Assembly: GCF_014648075.1 (NCBI RefSeq)
Contig: NZ_BMQK01000004.1
Coordinates: forward strand, 438,048-502,047
Origin: Streptomyces ruber
Lineage (GTDB): Bacteria > Actinomycetota > Actinomycetes > Streptomycetales > Streptomycetaceae
Reading direction: 5' to 3'
DNA: 64,000 nt
The position numbers and the translations under genes were made by a program. The notes under the pieces are model-generated. The model saw only the letters and a program-made list of their open reading frames with translations. It did no database searches and was not told the origin of the DNA. Of the stretch, positions 1 to 11,342 are shown one piece after another; within the stretch, counting starts at the first letter, position 1, and each line of letters begins with the position of its first letter.

Positions 1-276
1 TGTCGCCCCTTCGAGGGGACCGGCGCACACCTCATCAGGCACATCCCCTCCGAATCCCCCCATCCGTTCGGCATATGCGTGGCGTGCGGGGGAACGCAAA
101 CCCCCGAACGCTCGTCTCCACAAGCGGGGCGACACGTGATCTGCTGACAATGGCGAAGACCCTCGCGCAGTGTTCGTGCGGGCGAGACTACGATGTAAGC
201 CTTCACGTCACAGCACCCACTTCGCCGACCCGAAAAGCCGTCAGTGCTCCACTTTGGGAAGGCCAGACGAATCCTG
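1..276. other. non-coding region upstream of mreB
   Basis: No convincing gene is seen here. A small hairpin (CCCCT, loop TCG, AGGGG at 6-18) at the very edge could be the tail of a terminator of the gene lying to the left. A -10-like hexamer TACGAT at 189-194 sits about 80 nt before the mreB start, but no good -35 is visible at 16-18 nt, so an mre promoter here is only suggested. Confidence 0.4.
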
Positions 277-1308
277 ATGGGGAACTCAATGTCGTTCATC
301 GGCCGTGACATGGCTGTCGACCTCGGGACCGCCAACACGCTGGTGTACGTCAGGGGTCGCGGGATCGTACTCAACGAGCCGTCCGTCGTCGCGATCAACA
401 CGAACACCGGTGGAATTCTCGCGGTCGGCGCGGAAGCGAAGAAGATGATCGGTCGGACGCCCGGCAACATCGTCGCCGTGCGTCCCCTCAAGGACGGTGT
501 CATCGCCGACTTCGAGATCACCGAGCGGATGCTCCGCTACTTCATCCTGAAGATTCACAAGCGGAGGTACCTCGCCCGGCCGCGCGTCGTCGTCTGCGTG
601 CCGTCCGGCATCACCGGTGTCGAGCGCCGCGCCGTCATCGAGGCGTCGTCCCAGGCCGGCGCCCGCCAGGTGCACATCATCGAGGAGCCCATGGCCGCGG
701 CCATCGGCTCCGGCCTGCCGGTCCACGAGGCCACGGGCAACATGGTGGTGGACATCGGCGGCGGCACCACGGAGGTCGCGGTCATCTCGCTCGGCGGAAT
801 CGTCACGGCACAGTCGATCCGCGTCGCGGGCGACGAGCTGGACAACGCGATCATCCAGCACATCAAGAAGGAGTACTCGCTCCTCCTCGGTGAGCGGACG
901 GCCGAGCAGATCAAGATCACTATCGGCTCGGCGTACGACCTGGACACTGACGAGCACACCGAAATCCGTGGCCGGGACCTGGTCTCCGGACTGCCCAAGA
1001 CCGTGGTGATCTCCGCGGCCGAGGTCCGCAAGGCCATCGAGGAACCGGTCAACGCCATCGTCGACGCGGTCAAGACGACCCTCGACAAGTGCCCGCCCGA
1101 GCTGTCCGGCGACATCATGGACCGCGGCATCGTCCTCACCGGCGGCGGCGCCCTGCTGCGCGGCCTGGACGAGCGGCTGCGCCGGGAGACCGGCATGCCG
1201 ATCCACATCGCCGAGGACCCGCTGGACAGCGTGGCGCTCGGCTCCGGCAAGTGCGTCGAGGAGTTCGAGGCGTTGCAGCAGGTGCTCGACGCCCAGCCCC
1301 GCAGATGA
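277..1308 (+). CDS. mreB: rod shape-determining protein MreB
   Basis: This is a bacterial actin homologue of 343 residues, the usual MreB length. It polymerises on the inner face of the membrane and directs wall synthesis through MreC, MreD, PBP2 and RodA; in Streptomyces it acts mainly in spore wall assembly. The actin-ATPase signatures are intact: phosphate-1 DLGTANT at residues 15-21, phosphate-2 DIGGGTTE near 159, and the adenosine motif TGGGALLRG near 288. The ATG at 277 was chosen because it gives the family length; an in-frame ATG at 244 would add 11 residues without homology, and ATG 289 (GGGGA just upstream) is also possible. A strong hairpin follows the gene, so mreB may also be transcribed alone. 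Confidence 0.97.
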   Translation: MGNSMSFIGRDMAVDLGTANTLVYVRGRGIVLNEPSVVAINTNTGGILAVGAEAKKMIGRTPGNIVAVRPLKDGVIADFEITERMLRYFILKIHKRRYLARPRVVVCVPSGITGVERRAVIEASSQAGARQVHIIEEPMAAAIGSGLPVHEATGNMVVDIGGGTTEVAVISLGGIVTAQSIRVAGDELDNAIIQHIKKEYSLLLGERTAEQIKITIGSAYDLDTDEHTEIRGRDLVSGLPKTVVISAAEVRKAIEEPVNAIVDAVKTTLDKCPPELSGDIMDRGIVLTGGGALLRGLDERLRRETGMPIHIAEDPLDSVALGSGKCVEEFEALQQVLDAQPRR

Positions 1309-1322
1309 CGTAACGCTTCGAT

Positions 1323-1358
1323 TCCGCCGTACGAGACGATCCCTTCTCGTACGGCGGA
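1323..1358 (+). terminator. hairpin between mreB and mreC
   Basis: A perfect 14-bp stem (1323-1336 with 1345-1358) and an 8-nt loop, without a T-run. It probably attenuates transcription so that mreB mRNA exceeds mreCD mRNA. Confidence 0.6.
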
Positions 1359-1520
1359 TCGTTGATTACGAGGCATATGCTCCGCACAACACCCGTGAGA
1401 GCGCCCGCGTCACCACCGCGAGTTGCACGCTCGGGGTGTGCCCCCCCATTGACACTGACCCATTCCGAGCTCGACCCAACCCGACGACTGAACTCGACGA
1501 GGAAGGCACGGCCGTCGCAC

Positions 1521-2465
1521 GTGAGGGACACACGAGAGAGCCGGCTGCTCCTGGTGCTGCTGGTCGCCATCGCGTTCGCACTGATCACGGTGGACATCCG
1601 CGGCGGGGAGGACTCGCCGGTCGACGGTGCCCGCCAGGCCGCTGCCGCGGTCTTCGGACCCGTGGAGAACGGGGTCGCCAGCGCCGTCGACCCGATCGGC
1701 AACGCGATCGGCGCGATCCGTGACTCCGGTTCCCGCCACGACCGGCTCGCCGCGCTGGAGAAGGAGAACGCGGCGCTGAAGGCGGAACTGGGCAGCGACG
1801 ACCGCAACCGCAGCCGGGTCCGGCAGCTCGACTCGATGCTGAAGACCGCCGCGAACGGCCGGTACGGCATCAAGGGCGCGGAGGTCATCGCCATAGGCGC
1901 GGCCCAGGGCTTCTCCTGGACCGTGACCATCGACATCGGGTCGAACGACGGCGTCGAGCGCGACATGACCGTGCTGAACGGGGACGGGCTGGTCGGCCGC
2001 GTCACCACCGTGGGACCGGACACCTCCACCGTGCTCCTCGCCAACGACCCCGACTTCACGGTCGGCACGCGCATGGAGACCACGGACGAGCTCGGCTTCG
2101 CCTCCGGCCAGGGCGACCGGCCGCTGCGCGTCGAGCTGCTCAACGGCAAGGCCAAGGTCAAGAAGGGCGACCGGATGGTCACCTTCGGCTCCCAGGCCGA
2201 CCGGCCGTTCGTGCCCGGTGTGCCGGTCGGGACCGTCTCCCGCGTCGACCCCTCCGGCGGCGACCTGACCCGCACGGTGTACGTCGAGCCGTTCGCCGGC
2301 CTCACCAAGCTCGACCTGGTCGGCGTCGTCGTCGAGGCGCCCCGCAAGGACCCGCGCGACACGGTCCTGCCGCCCCAGCCGAAGGCGACGCCCACGCCGA
2401 CCGTGACGGTGACGGTCACCCCGTCCGCGGGGGCGCCCACCGACGGAACTCCGCAAGAGCAGTAG
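1521..2465 (+). CDS. mreC: rod shape-determining protein MreC
   Basis: MreC is the bitopic scaffold linking MreB filaments to the periplasmic wall synthases. The 314-residue product has a short basic N-terminus, one membrane anchor at residues 8-24, a coiled coil around residues 73-90 (HDRLAALEKENAALKAEL) and the beta-domain typical of MreC, followed by a Thr/Pro-rich tail. The GTG at 1521 was chosen because it places a normal short cytoplasmic tail before the anchor. The frame stays open up to 1362, but those extra residues are Pro/Arg-rich and non-homologous. It sits 12 nt upstream of mreD, so the two are co-transcribed. Confidence 0.92.
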   Translation: MRDTRESRLLLVLLVAIAFALITVDIRGGEDSPVDGARQAAAAVFGPVENGVASAVDPIGNAIGAIRDSGSRHDRLAALEKENAALKAELGSDDRNRSRVRQLDSMLKTAANGRYGIKGAEVIAIGAAQGFSWTVTIDIGSNDGVERDMTVLNGDGLVGRVTTVGPDTSTVLLANDPDFTVGTRMETTDELGFASGQGDRPLRVELLNGKAKVKKGDRMVTFGSQADRPFVPGVPVGTVSRVDPSGGDLTRTVYVEPFAGLTKLDLVGVVVEAPRKDPRDTVLPPQPKATPTPTVTVTVTPSAGAPTDGTPQEQ

Positions 2466-2477
2466 GAGACCGACCCC

Positions 2478-3143
2478 ATGCGCCTCAACCGGATCCTGCT
2501 CTCCACCACCCTGGTGATCGTCGCCCTGGTGCTCCAGGTGAGCGTCCTCGCCCGCCTCCAGCTGCCCGGCGCCGTCCCGGACCTGGTCCTCCTCACCGTC
2601 CTCGGCCTCGCCCTGGTGTACGGGCACGTCGGCGGCGCCCTCGTCGGCTTCGGCGCGGGCCTGCTCTCCGACCTCGCCCCGCCCGCCGACCACGCGGCGG
2701 GCCGCTACGCGCTCGTGCTGTGCGTCGTCGGCTACCTCGTCGGACTGGTGAAGCCGGACAACGGCCGGCTGAAGTCCGCGACCGCCTCGCTGGCCGTCGT
2801 GGCCGCCGCCGCGATCGGCACGACCCTGCTGTACGCGGGCGTCGGCGCCCTCGTCGGGGACACCGCCGCCCGTCATGTCGGCCTGCCCGGACTGGTGTTC
2901 ACGGCCGCCCTGTACGACCTGCTGCTCGCCCCGTTCGTGGTCCCCGGGATCATGGCGCTGGCCCGGCGCGCCGACAACGACCCGCTCGACGAGGCGAACT
3001 CCGCCAAGGCGGCCGACGTCTCCTCCGGCTGGCTGGCCTCCGGCACCGGGCTGCGCATCGGCCGGCAGCGCGGCGGGCGGATGAGGACGGTCAGGGCGCG
3101 CACGGCCCGCGCCGGACGCATCAAGGGGGTCAAGCGGCTGTGA
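2478..3143 (+). CDS. mreD: rod shape-determining protein MreD
   Basis: An integral membrane partner of MreC in the elongation/spore-wall complex. The 221-residue protein begins MRLNRILLS and contains about five hydrophobic segments in the first 165 residues, then a basic cytoplasmic tail rich in Arg that is longer than in short MreD proteins. The gene is 12 nt after mreC and 67 nt before the PBP2 gene, in the standard mreC-mreD-PBP2-rodA order. The assignment rests on context and topology, since MreD is poorly conserved in sequence. Confidence 0.9.
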   Translation: MRLNRILLSTTLVIVALVLQVSVLARLQLPGAVPDLVLLTVLGLALVYGHVGGALVGFGAGLLSDLAPPADHAAGRYALVLCVVGYLVGLVKPDNGRLKSATASLAVVAAAAIGTTLLYAGVGALVGDTAARHVGLPGLVFTAALYDLLLAPFVVPGIMALARRADNDPLDEANSAKAADVSSGWLASGTGLRIGRQRGGRMRTVRARTARAGRIKGVKRL

Positions 3144-3210
3144 CGGCACGGCGGACGGCCACGGCGGACAGAGCGGACCTCAGGCAAGTGCACCGCAGGG
3201 AGGGGGAAGC

Positions 3211-5502
3211 ATGACCAACATCCCGGAGACCGGGCGGACCCCACGGGTCCAGGTCCGGCTCGTCGTCATCCAGATCCTCGTCGTCTCCCTCCTGGCGACG
3301 CTCGGCGGCCGGCTGTGGTACCTCCAGATCCGCGAGGGCGACACCTACGCCAAGGAGGCCTCGGGCAACCACGTGCAGCAGGTCGTCCAGCCCGCCGTAC
3401 GCGGTTCGATCCTCGACGCGCGCGGCGTGCCCATCGCCGACAACGAGACCCGCCTGGTGGTCTCCGCCTCCCGCACCGACCTGATGAAGATGAAGGACGA
3501 CGGCGAGACGGTCCTCACCAAGCTCGCCGGCGTCCTGGGCATGACCCCCAAGGAGGTCCAGGACAAGGTCCGGCTGTGCGACGCCGAGACCCCGCAGCCG
3601 TGCTGGAACGGCTCCCCGTACCAGCCGATCCCCATCACCGACGAGGCCACCCCCAAGCAGGCCCTGCAGATCCGCGAGCGCGCCGAGGACTTCCCCGGCA
3701 TCACCGCCGAACCGCAGGCCGTGCGCCGTTACCCGGCCCCCGGCGACGCCAACACCGCCCAGGTGCTCGGCTACCTGTCGCCCGTCACCGACGAGGAGAT
3801 CCAGCAGGCCCAGGACAGCGACTCGCCGTACCTGCGCTCCGACCAGGTCGGCCGCTCGGGCCTGGAGCGCCAGTACGACAAGCAGCTGCGCGGCAAGGCC
3901 GGCGTCACCCGGTACGAGGTCGACAACCTCGGCCGTGTCATGGGGGAGGCCGAGAACGACCCGGGCAGGCCCGGCGACAACCTCGTCACCAGCATCGACG
4001 CCCGGGTGCAGCGCATCGCCGAGTACGAGCTCAACGAGGCGATGAAGGCGGCCCGCAAGGAGCACGACCGCAACACCGGCACCAACTACAAGGCGGATTC
4101 CGGCGCGCTCGTCGTGATGGAGGCGAAGACCGGCCGCGTGGTGGCCATGGCGTCCAACCCCTCGTACGACCCGAACGCCTGGGTCGGCGGCATCTCCGCC
4201 AAGGACTACACGAGGCTGACCGGCAAGGAGTCCAACTACCCGCTGCTGAACCGGGCCATCCAGGGCCAGTCGGCGCCCGGCTCCATCTTCAAGGTCATCC
4301 CGACGGCCGCCGCCATACAGGCCGGTTACTCCTTCGAGGGCCCGTACGAGTGCTCCAGCTCGTACTCGGTCGGCAGCCAGGTCTTCAAGAACTTCGAGTC
4401 CAAGGGGTACGGCCCGATCAGCCTCGGCCGTGCCCTGGAGGTCTCCTGCGACACCGTCTTCTACCGCCTCTCCCACGAGGAGTGGAAGAAGGACGGCGGC
4501 ACCAAGCCGAAGAAGAACGCCAACGACTGGTTCTACAAGACCGCCCACGAGTTCGGCCTCGGCGAGGAGACCGGCATCGACCTGCCCAACGAGGTCACCG
4601 GCCGCGTCCCCGACCGCCAGTGGAAGCTCGACTACTGGCAGGCCAACAAGGACGCCTGGTGCAAGAGCGGCAAGAAGGACGGCGACTACGCCGAGAAGAT
4701 CGCCTACGAGAACTGCCTCGAGGGCAACCGGCTGCGCGCCGGTGACTCCGTCAACTACTCCATCGGACAGGGCGACACCCTCGTCACCCCGATACAGATG
4801 GCGACGATCTACGCGGCGCTCGCCAACGGCGGCACGCTCTACAACCCCACCGTCGGCAAGGCCGTGATCAGCGCGGACGGCAAGAACGTCCGGGAGATCC
4901 AGCCCGAGGCGCACGGCAAGCTGCCGATGTCGCAGAAGACGCTCCAGGCCGTGGACGGCGCCCTGGAGGGCGTCGTGACCCGCGGTTCGGCCGCCTGGCG
5001 GTTCCAGGACTGGCCGCAGGACGAGATCGCGCTGCACGCCAAGACGGGTACGGCGGAGGTCTACGGCAAGCAGACCACCTCGTGGTTCGCCACGTACACC
5101 GAGGACTACTCCATCGTCATGACGATCTCCCAGGGCGGTACCGGCTCCGGCGCCTCGGCACCGGCCGTGCGCAAGGTCTACAACGCGCTGTACGGCGTCT
5201 CCGAGGACGGGAAGATCGACAAGAGGAAGGCCCTGCTGCCCGAGCCGCAGAAGGACCTGCCGAAGATCGGGTCCGACGGGTCGATCGACGCGCCGAAGGT
5301 CGACGAGTACCCGTCGCCGGAGGACCGGAAGAAGGCCGCCGAGGCCAGTGCGCAGCCGGTGGTGTTCCACGCCCCGGCGCCCACCACCGCGTACCCCGAC
5401 GCCCTGGCGGCCACCGCGAACACCCCGTCCGGCGGCAACCGCGACGCCCGCAGGCGATCGGCCCGCCACGGGGACAGCAGGAGGCGGAGGATCCCCGCAT
5501 GA
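3211..5502 (+). CDS. mrdA: penicillin-binding protein 2 (class B transpeptidase)
   Basis: A class B penicillin-binding protein that cross-links peptidoglycan together with its SEDS partner RodA. The 763-residue product has one N-terminal membrane anchor (about residues 15-35), a dimerisation/pedestal domain, and a transpeptidase domain. The catalytic motifs are SIFK with Ser358, SCD near residue 412 in the SxN position, and KTG at 611-613. The last ~100 residues are a Pro/Ala/Arg-rich tail outside the fold. The start at 3211 is preceded by an AGGGAGGGGG Shine-Dalgarno. The stop overlaps the rodA start (ATGA), implying translational coupling. Confidence 0.96.
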   Translation: MTNIPETGRTPRVQVRLVVIQILVVSLLATLGGRLWYLQIREGDTYAKEASGNHVQQVVQPAVRGSILDARGVPIADNETRLVVSASRTDLMKMKDDGETVLTKLAGVLGMTPKEVQDKVRLCDAETPQPCWNGSPYQPIPITDEATPKQALQIRERAEDFPGITAEPQAVRRYPAPGDANTAQVLGYLSPVTDEEIQQAQDSDSPYLRSDQVGRSGLERQYDKQLRGKAGVTRYEVDNLGRVMGEAENDPGRPGDNLVTSIDARVQRIAEYELNEAMKAARKEHDRNTGTNYKADSGALVVMEAKTGRVVAMASNPSYDPNAWVGGISAKDYTRLTGKESNYPLLNRAIQGQSAPGSIFKVIPTAAAIQAGYSFEGPYECSSSYSVGSQVFKNFESKGYGPISLGRALEVSCDTVFYRLSHEEWKKDGGTKPKKNANDWFYKTAHEFGLGEETGIDLPNEVTGRVPDRQWKLDYWQANKDAWCKSGKKDGDYAEKIAYENCLEGNRLRAGDSVNYSIGQGDTLVTPIQMATIYAALANGGTLYNPTVGKAVISADGKNVREIQPEAHGKLPMSQKTLQAVDGALEGVVTRGSAAWRFQDWPQDEIALHAKTGTAEVYGKQTTSWFATYTEDYSIVMTISQGGTGSGASAPAVRKVYNALYGVSEDGKIDKRKALLPEPQKDLPKIGSDGSIDAPKVDEYPSPEDRKKAAEASAQPVVFHAPAPTTAYPDALAATANTPSGGNRDARRRSARHGDSRRRRIPA

Positions 5503-6698
5503 CCGGTGCGAACAGCTTCTCCGTCTCCAGGTACGGGCCCGAGCGGTCCGGCTGGGCCCGGCTGTTCGCCCGCGACTCGCTCGCGCGCCGGCTCGACTGG
5601 CCCATACTGCTGTGTGCCCTCGCCCTGTCGCTGATCGGCACGGTCCTCGTCTACTCGGCGACCCGCAACCGCACCGAGCTCAACCAGGGCGACCCGTACT
5701 ACTTCCTGGTCCGGCACCTCCTCAACACCGGCATCGGCCTGGCCCTGATGGTCGGCACGGTCTGGCTCGGCCATCGCACCCTGCGCGGCGCCGTGCCGTT
5801 CCTGTACGGCATCTCCGTGCTGCTGGTGCTGCTGGTGCTCACCCCGCTCGGCGCGACGATCAACGGCGCGCACGCGTGGATCCGGCTCCCCGGCGGCTTC
5901 TCGCTCCAGCCCTCGGAGTTCGTGAAGGTCACGATCATCCTGGGCATGGCGATGCTGCTCGCGGCGCGCGTCGACGCGGGCGACCGGCAGTTCCCCGACC
6001 ACCGCACCGTCGTGCAGTCCCTCGGCCTGGCCGCCGTGCCGATAGCGGTCACCCTGCTCATGCCCGACCTCGGCTCGGTCATGGTGATGGTCGTCATCGT
6101 GCTCGGCGTGCTGCTCGCCTCCGGCGCGTCCAACCGCTGGATCTTCGGCCTGATCGGCACGGGCGTGGCCGGCGCGATCGCCGTCTGGCAGCTGAAGATC
6201 CTCGACGAGTACCAGATCAACCGGTTCGCCGCCTTCGCCAACCCCGAGCTCGACCCGGCGGGCGTCGGCTACAACACCAACCAGGCGCGCATCGCCATCG
6301 GCTCCGGCGGCCTCTTCGGCACCGGACTCGGCGAGGGATCGCAGACCACCGGCCAGTTCGTGCCCGAGCAGCAGACGGACTTCGTCTTCACGGTCGCGGG
6401 CGAGGAGCTGGGCTTCGTCGGCGGCGCCCTGATCATCGTGCTGCTCGGCATCGTGCTGTGGCGCGCCTGCCGCATCGCCCGCGAGACGACCGAGCTGTAC
6501 GGCACGATCGTCGCCGCCGGCATCATCGCCTGGTTCGCCTTCCAGTCCTTCGAGAACATCGGGATGACGCTCGGCATCATGCCGGTGGCCGGTCTGCCGC
6601 TGCCGTTCGTGTCGTACGGCGGGTCCTCGATGTTCGCTGTCTGGGTGGCCGTCGGACTGCTCCAGTCGATCCGGGTGCAGCGGCCCCTGTCGGCGTAG
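5499..6698 (+). CDS. rodA: SEDS peptidoglycan glycosyltransferase RodA
   Basis: A SEDS-family peptidoglycan polymerase that works with the PBP2 encoded immediately upstream. The 399-residue protein is polytopic, with about ten membrane segments, and carries the SEDS signature FVPEQQTDFVF in its large extracytoplasmic region. It overlaps the PBP gene by 4 nt (ATGA), a common arrangement for SEDS-PBP pairs. A strong terminator directly follows it and ends the mre operon. In Streptomyces this gene is sometimes called sfr. Confidence 0.95.
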   Translation: MTGANSFSVSRYGPERSGWARLFARDSLARRLDWPILLCALALSLIGTVLVYSATRNRTELNQGDPYYFLVRHLLNTGIGLALMVGTVWLGHRTLRGAVPFLYGISVLLVLLVLTPLGATINGAHAWIRLPGGFSLQPSEFVKVTIILGMAMLLAARVDAGDRQFPDHRTVVQSLGLAAVPIAVTLLMPDLGSVMVMVVIVLGVLLASGASNRWIFGLIGTGVAGAIAVWQLKILDEYQINRFAAFANPELDPAGVGYNTNQARIAIGSGGLFGTGLGEGSQTTGQFVPEQQTDFVFTVAGEELGFVGGALIIVLLGIVLWRACRIARETTELYGTIVAAGIIAWFAFQSFENIGMTLGIMPVAGLPLPFVSYGGSSMFAVWVAVGLLQSIRVQRPLSA

Positions 6699-6710
6699 GC
6701 GCCGCGCGAG

Positions 6711-6745
6711 GGCGGTGGCCGTACCCCGGGGGTACGGCCACCGCC
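6711..6745 (+). terminator. terminator of the mre operon
   Basis: A perfect 15-bp GC-rich stem (6711-6725 with 6731-6745) with a 5-nt loop, starting 13 nt after the rodA stop. As usual in Streptomyces there is no long T-run. Confidence 0.8.
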
Positions 6746-6786
6746 TCTGTCCGGGCACGGGCTGCCCAACCGCCGGACGAGGCCAC

Positions 6787-6798
6787 TACATTCGGCAC
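6787..6798 (+). promoter_or_regulatory. -10-like hexamer for a leaderless CYTH-CHAD transcript
   Basis: TACATT at 6787-6792 ends 6 nt before the ATG at 6799, and no Shine-Dalgarno is present. This is the spacing expected if transcription begins at the start codon. The -35 region is not obvious. Confidence 0.45.
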
Positions 6799-8298
6799 AT
6801 GGCGGACACCAAGCGTGAGATCGAGCGCAAGTACGAGTCCGACGAGAGCGGTCTGCCCGACCTGACGGGCGTCGCCGGAATCGCCACCGTCGTCGACAAG
6901 GGCGTCACCGAGCTGGACGCCGTCTACTACGACACCCCCGACGAACGCCTCACGGCCTCCTCGGTCACCCTGCGCCGCCGCACCGGGGGCGACGACGCGG
7001 GCTGGCACCTGAAGTTCCCCGTCTCCGCCGGGGTACGGGACGAGATACGCGCCCCGCTCTCCGGCACCCTGCCCCGTACGCTCGCCCGCCTCGTGCGCTC
7101 CCGGGTCCGTGACGCGGAGCTGGTGCCCCTCGTCCGCCTCCGCTCCTCGCGCGACCTCCGCGACCTGCTCGACGCGGACGGTGTCCTCCTCGCCGAGATC
7201 AGCGTCGACTCCGTGCGCGCCGAGCGGCTCGGCGGTGGGGGACGCGACGCCCAGTGGTCCGAGATCGAGGTCGAGCTGGCCGACGGCGGCGACCCGGCGT
7301 TCCTTGACACGGTGGACAAGAAACTGCGCAAAGCGGGCATCAAACCCTCCGCGGCGCCCTCCAAACTGGTGCGGGCCCTGCGGGAGACCGCACCGGTCCG
7401 CGACGTGCCCGGGCCGCCCGGACCTCCCCCGCCGCCCGCCACCGCCGCGGACCCCGTCCTCGCCTACGTGCGCGCCCAGCGCGACGCGATCGTCGCCCTC
7501 GACCCCGCCGTACGCCGCGACCTGCCGGACTCCGTGCACAGCATGCGCGTCGCCACCCGCCGGCTGCGCAGCACCTTCCGCTCGTACGCGAAGGTCCTGG
7601 ACCGCGCCGTCACCGACCCCGTCGGCGCGGAACTGAGGTGGCTGGCCGAGGAGCTGGGCGCGGGGCGCGACCAGGAGGTGCTCGCCGAACGCCTCACGGC
7701 CGCCCTGGACGAGCTGCCGCGCGCCCTCCTGGCCGGCCCGGTGCGCACCCGGCTGCGCACCTGGTCCCACGCCCGCCGCTCCGGCTCCCGGCGCCGGGTG
7801 ATCTCCGTACTGGACGGGGAGCGGTACCTGGCGCTGCTCGGCGCGCTGGACGCGCTGGCCGCCGACCCGCCGCTGCTCGGGGCCGCGGCCGAGGACCCGG
7901 GGAAGGTGCTCGGCCGGACCGTACGCCGGGAGGTCGAACGCGTGTCCGGGTTGGTCCGGCAGGCCCTGGACGTACCGCCCGGCGACGACCGCGACCTCGC
8001 CCTGCACGAGGCCCGCAAGAAGGCCAAGCGCGCCCGGTACGCGGCGGAGGCCGCCGTGCGCCTGGACGACGCCTTCGCGGAACGGGTCCGCGGCATGAAG
8101 GCCCTGCAGACGCTGCTCGGCGAACACCAGGACAGCGTCATGGCGCGGCAGGCCCTGCGCGAGGTGGCGGCGCAGGCCCACGCGGCCGGGGAGAGCGCCT
8201 TCACCTACGGCGTGCTGTACGGCCGGGAGGAGCGGCGGGCCGCCGCGGCGGAGGCGGCGCTGCCGGACGCGTACGAGCGGTACTGCGCTCCGCGTTAG
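6799..8298 (+). CDS. CYTH and CHAD domain protein
   Basis: A two-domain protein of 499 residues. The N-terminal CYTH (triphosphate tunnel metalloenzyme) domain opens with the EIERK signature at residues 7-11 and spans about 200 residues. A Pro-rich linker follows, then a helical CHAD domain with the conserved VHSMRVATRRLRS helix near residue 246 and a basic second helix HEARKKAKRARY near 403. CYTH domains bind or hydrolyse triphosphates or polyphosphate, and CHAD binds polyphosphate through its basic helices. A role in polyphosphate metabolism is therefore inferred, but the substrate is not shown. ATG 6799 was preferred to the upstream in-frame 6715 because it begins directly at the CYTH signature. 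Confidence 0.92.
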   Translation: MADTKREIERKYESDESGLPDLTGVAGIATVVDKGVTELDAVYYDTPDERLTASSVTLRRRTGGDDAGWHLKFPVSAGVRDEIRAPLSGTLPRTLARLVRSRVRDAELVPLVRLRSSRDLRDLLDADGVLLAEISVDSVRAERLGGGGRDAQWSEIEVELADGGDPAFLDTVDKKLRKAGIKPSAAPSKLVRALRETAPVRDVPGPPGPPPPPATAADPVLAYVRAQRDAIVALDPAVRRDLPDSVHSMRVATRRLRSTFRSYAKVLDRAVTDPVGAELRWLAEELGAGRDQEVLAERLTAALDELPRALLAGPVRTRLRTWSHARRSGSRRRVISVLDGERYLALLGALDALAADPPLLGAAAEDPGKVLGRTVRREVERVSGLVRQALDVPPGDDRDLALHEARKKAKRARYAAEAAVRLDDAFAERVRGMKALQTLLGEHQDSVMARQALREVAAQAHAAGESAFTYGVLYGREERRAAAAEAALPDAYERYCAPR

Positions 8299-8347
8299 GC
8301 TTGATGGCCACCCCTGTCGAATCCGTACCCTCACGAAGGTCCGCGAG

Positions 8348-10315
<1,968 letters not shown>

Positions 10316-10364
10316 CACGGCCGGAGCACGACAACAGGGGGGAGCCCGGAGCGTCCGGGCAGGT

Positions 10365-11294
10365 ATGGAACTCGAGAAGAAGGCTGCCCGGAACCAGGCA
10401 GCTCCCGCGGAGGGATGCCTGGTCACCGCGGTACGGCTGCCCGTGCGGATCGTGGCGCTCGTGGTCGTCGTACCCGTCCGGCTGGTGTGGGACGCGCTGG
10501 TCGCGATCGGGCGGGTGCTGCGCGACTGGGTGCTGCGACCGCTGGGGCGGGCGCTGCTGTGGGTGGGCAAGGCGCTGTTCGTGTGGCCGTGGGTGGCCCT
10601 GTGGCGCTACGTCGTCGTCCCCGTCGGCAAGGCGCTCGGGTGGCTCGGACACGTCCTGCTCGTGGTGCCGGCCGGGTGGGTGTACCGGTACGTGCTGACG
10701 CCCGTGGGGCGCGGCCTGGCGTGGCTGGGGCGCGTCCTCGTCGTGGTGCCGGCCGGGTGGCTGTACCGGTACGTGCTGGCACCCGTCGGGTACGGGATCG
10801 GGGTCGCCCTGTACTGGACGGCGCGCGTGCTGCTCGTCCTGCCCGCGCTCGCCCTCTGGCGGTGGGTCCTCGTGCCCGTCGGCCGCGTGCTCGCCGTCAT
10901 CGGCCGTGAGGTGTGGGATGCGCTGAAGCACGCCTGGCGGATCGCCGGGTACGTGTCGCGGGCCGTCGGCCGGCTCCTCGGCACCCTCTTCCGGTGGATC
11001 CTCGTCGAGCCGGTGCGATGGACCTACCGGACCGTCCTGACCCCGGTCGGGCACGTGGTGCGGGACGTGGTGTGGCGGCCCGCGGCCGCCGCCGCGCGTG
11101 CCGTGGGCCGCGCCGCGCGGCAGGTGCTCGCCCCCGTGCGCGACTCCCTCCGGCGGGCCCGGGCCGACGTGCGGCGCCTGCTCCTCGGCGGCCCGCGGCG
11201 GCCCGAGAGGCATCGACGAGTGGTCCACGGGGAACCCGGAGGCCCGGAGACACGTACTCTAGGTAGCAGTACGACCGCACTCACGAAGGACTGA
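10365..11294 (+). CDS. Trp/Arg-rich internally repetitive membrane-associated protein
   Basis: I do not recognise a named family for this 309-residue protein. The N-terminal 230 residues are built from repeats of about 28-32 residues of the form RYV-LxPVG-xxLxWLG-xxLxVVPAGW, seen most clearly in the segments RYVLTPVGRGLAWLGRVL and RYVLAPVG. The repeats alternate hydrophobic stretches with Arg and Trp, so they could be membrane-spanning or lie along the membrane surface. The C-terminus is very Arg-rich (residues 235-290). The gene lies between the two halves of the radical SAM pair, 49 nt after one and just before the other, so it is probably co-transcribed with them. No signal peptide is evident. 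Confidence 0.75.
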   Translation: MELEKKAARNQAAPAEGCLVTAVRLPVRIVALVVVVPVRLVWDALVAIGRVLRDWVLRPLGRALLWVGKALFVWPWVALWRYVVVPVGKALGWLGHVLLVVPAGWVYRYVLTPVGRGLAWLGRVLVVVPAGWLYRYVLAPVGYGIGVALYWTARVLLVLPALALWRWVLVPVGRVLAVIGREVWDALKHAWRIAGYVSRAVGRLLGTLFRWILVEPVRWTYRTVLTPVGHVVRDVVWRPAAAAARAVGRAARQVLAPVRDSLRRARADVRRLLLGGPRRPERHRRVVHGEPGGPETRTLGSSTTALTKD

Positions 11295-11342
11295 GCGACA
11301 CTGGGCAAGCGACAGCCCGAAGGCCCGCCGCCCGCACCGGCG

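Noticed and set aside
1449-1478. TTGACA as a -35 promoter element between mreB and mreC
   Set aside because: A perfect TTGACA is present at 1449-1454, but no -10-like hexamer lies 16-19 nt downstream.
3130-5469. Long minus-strand frame opposite PBP2
   Set aside because: The product is Val/Gly/Leu/Arg-rich nonsense without motifs; the plus strand encodes an intact PBP2.
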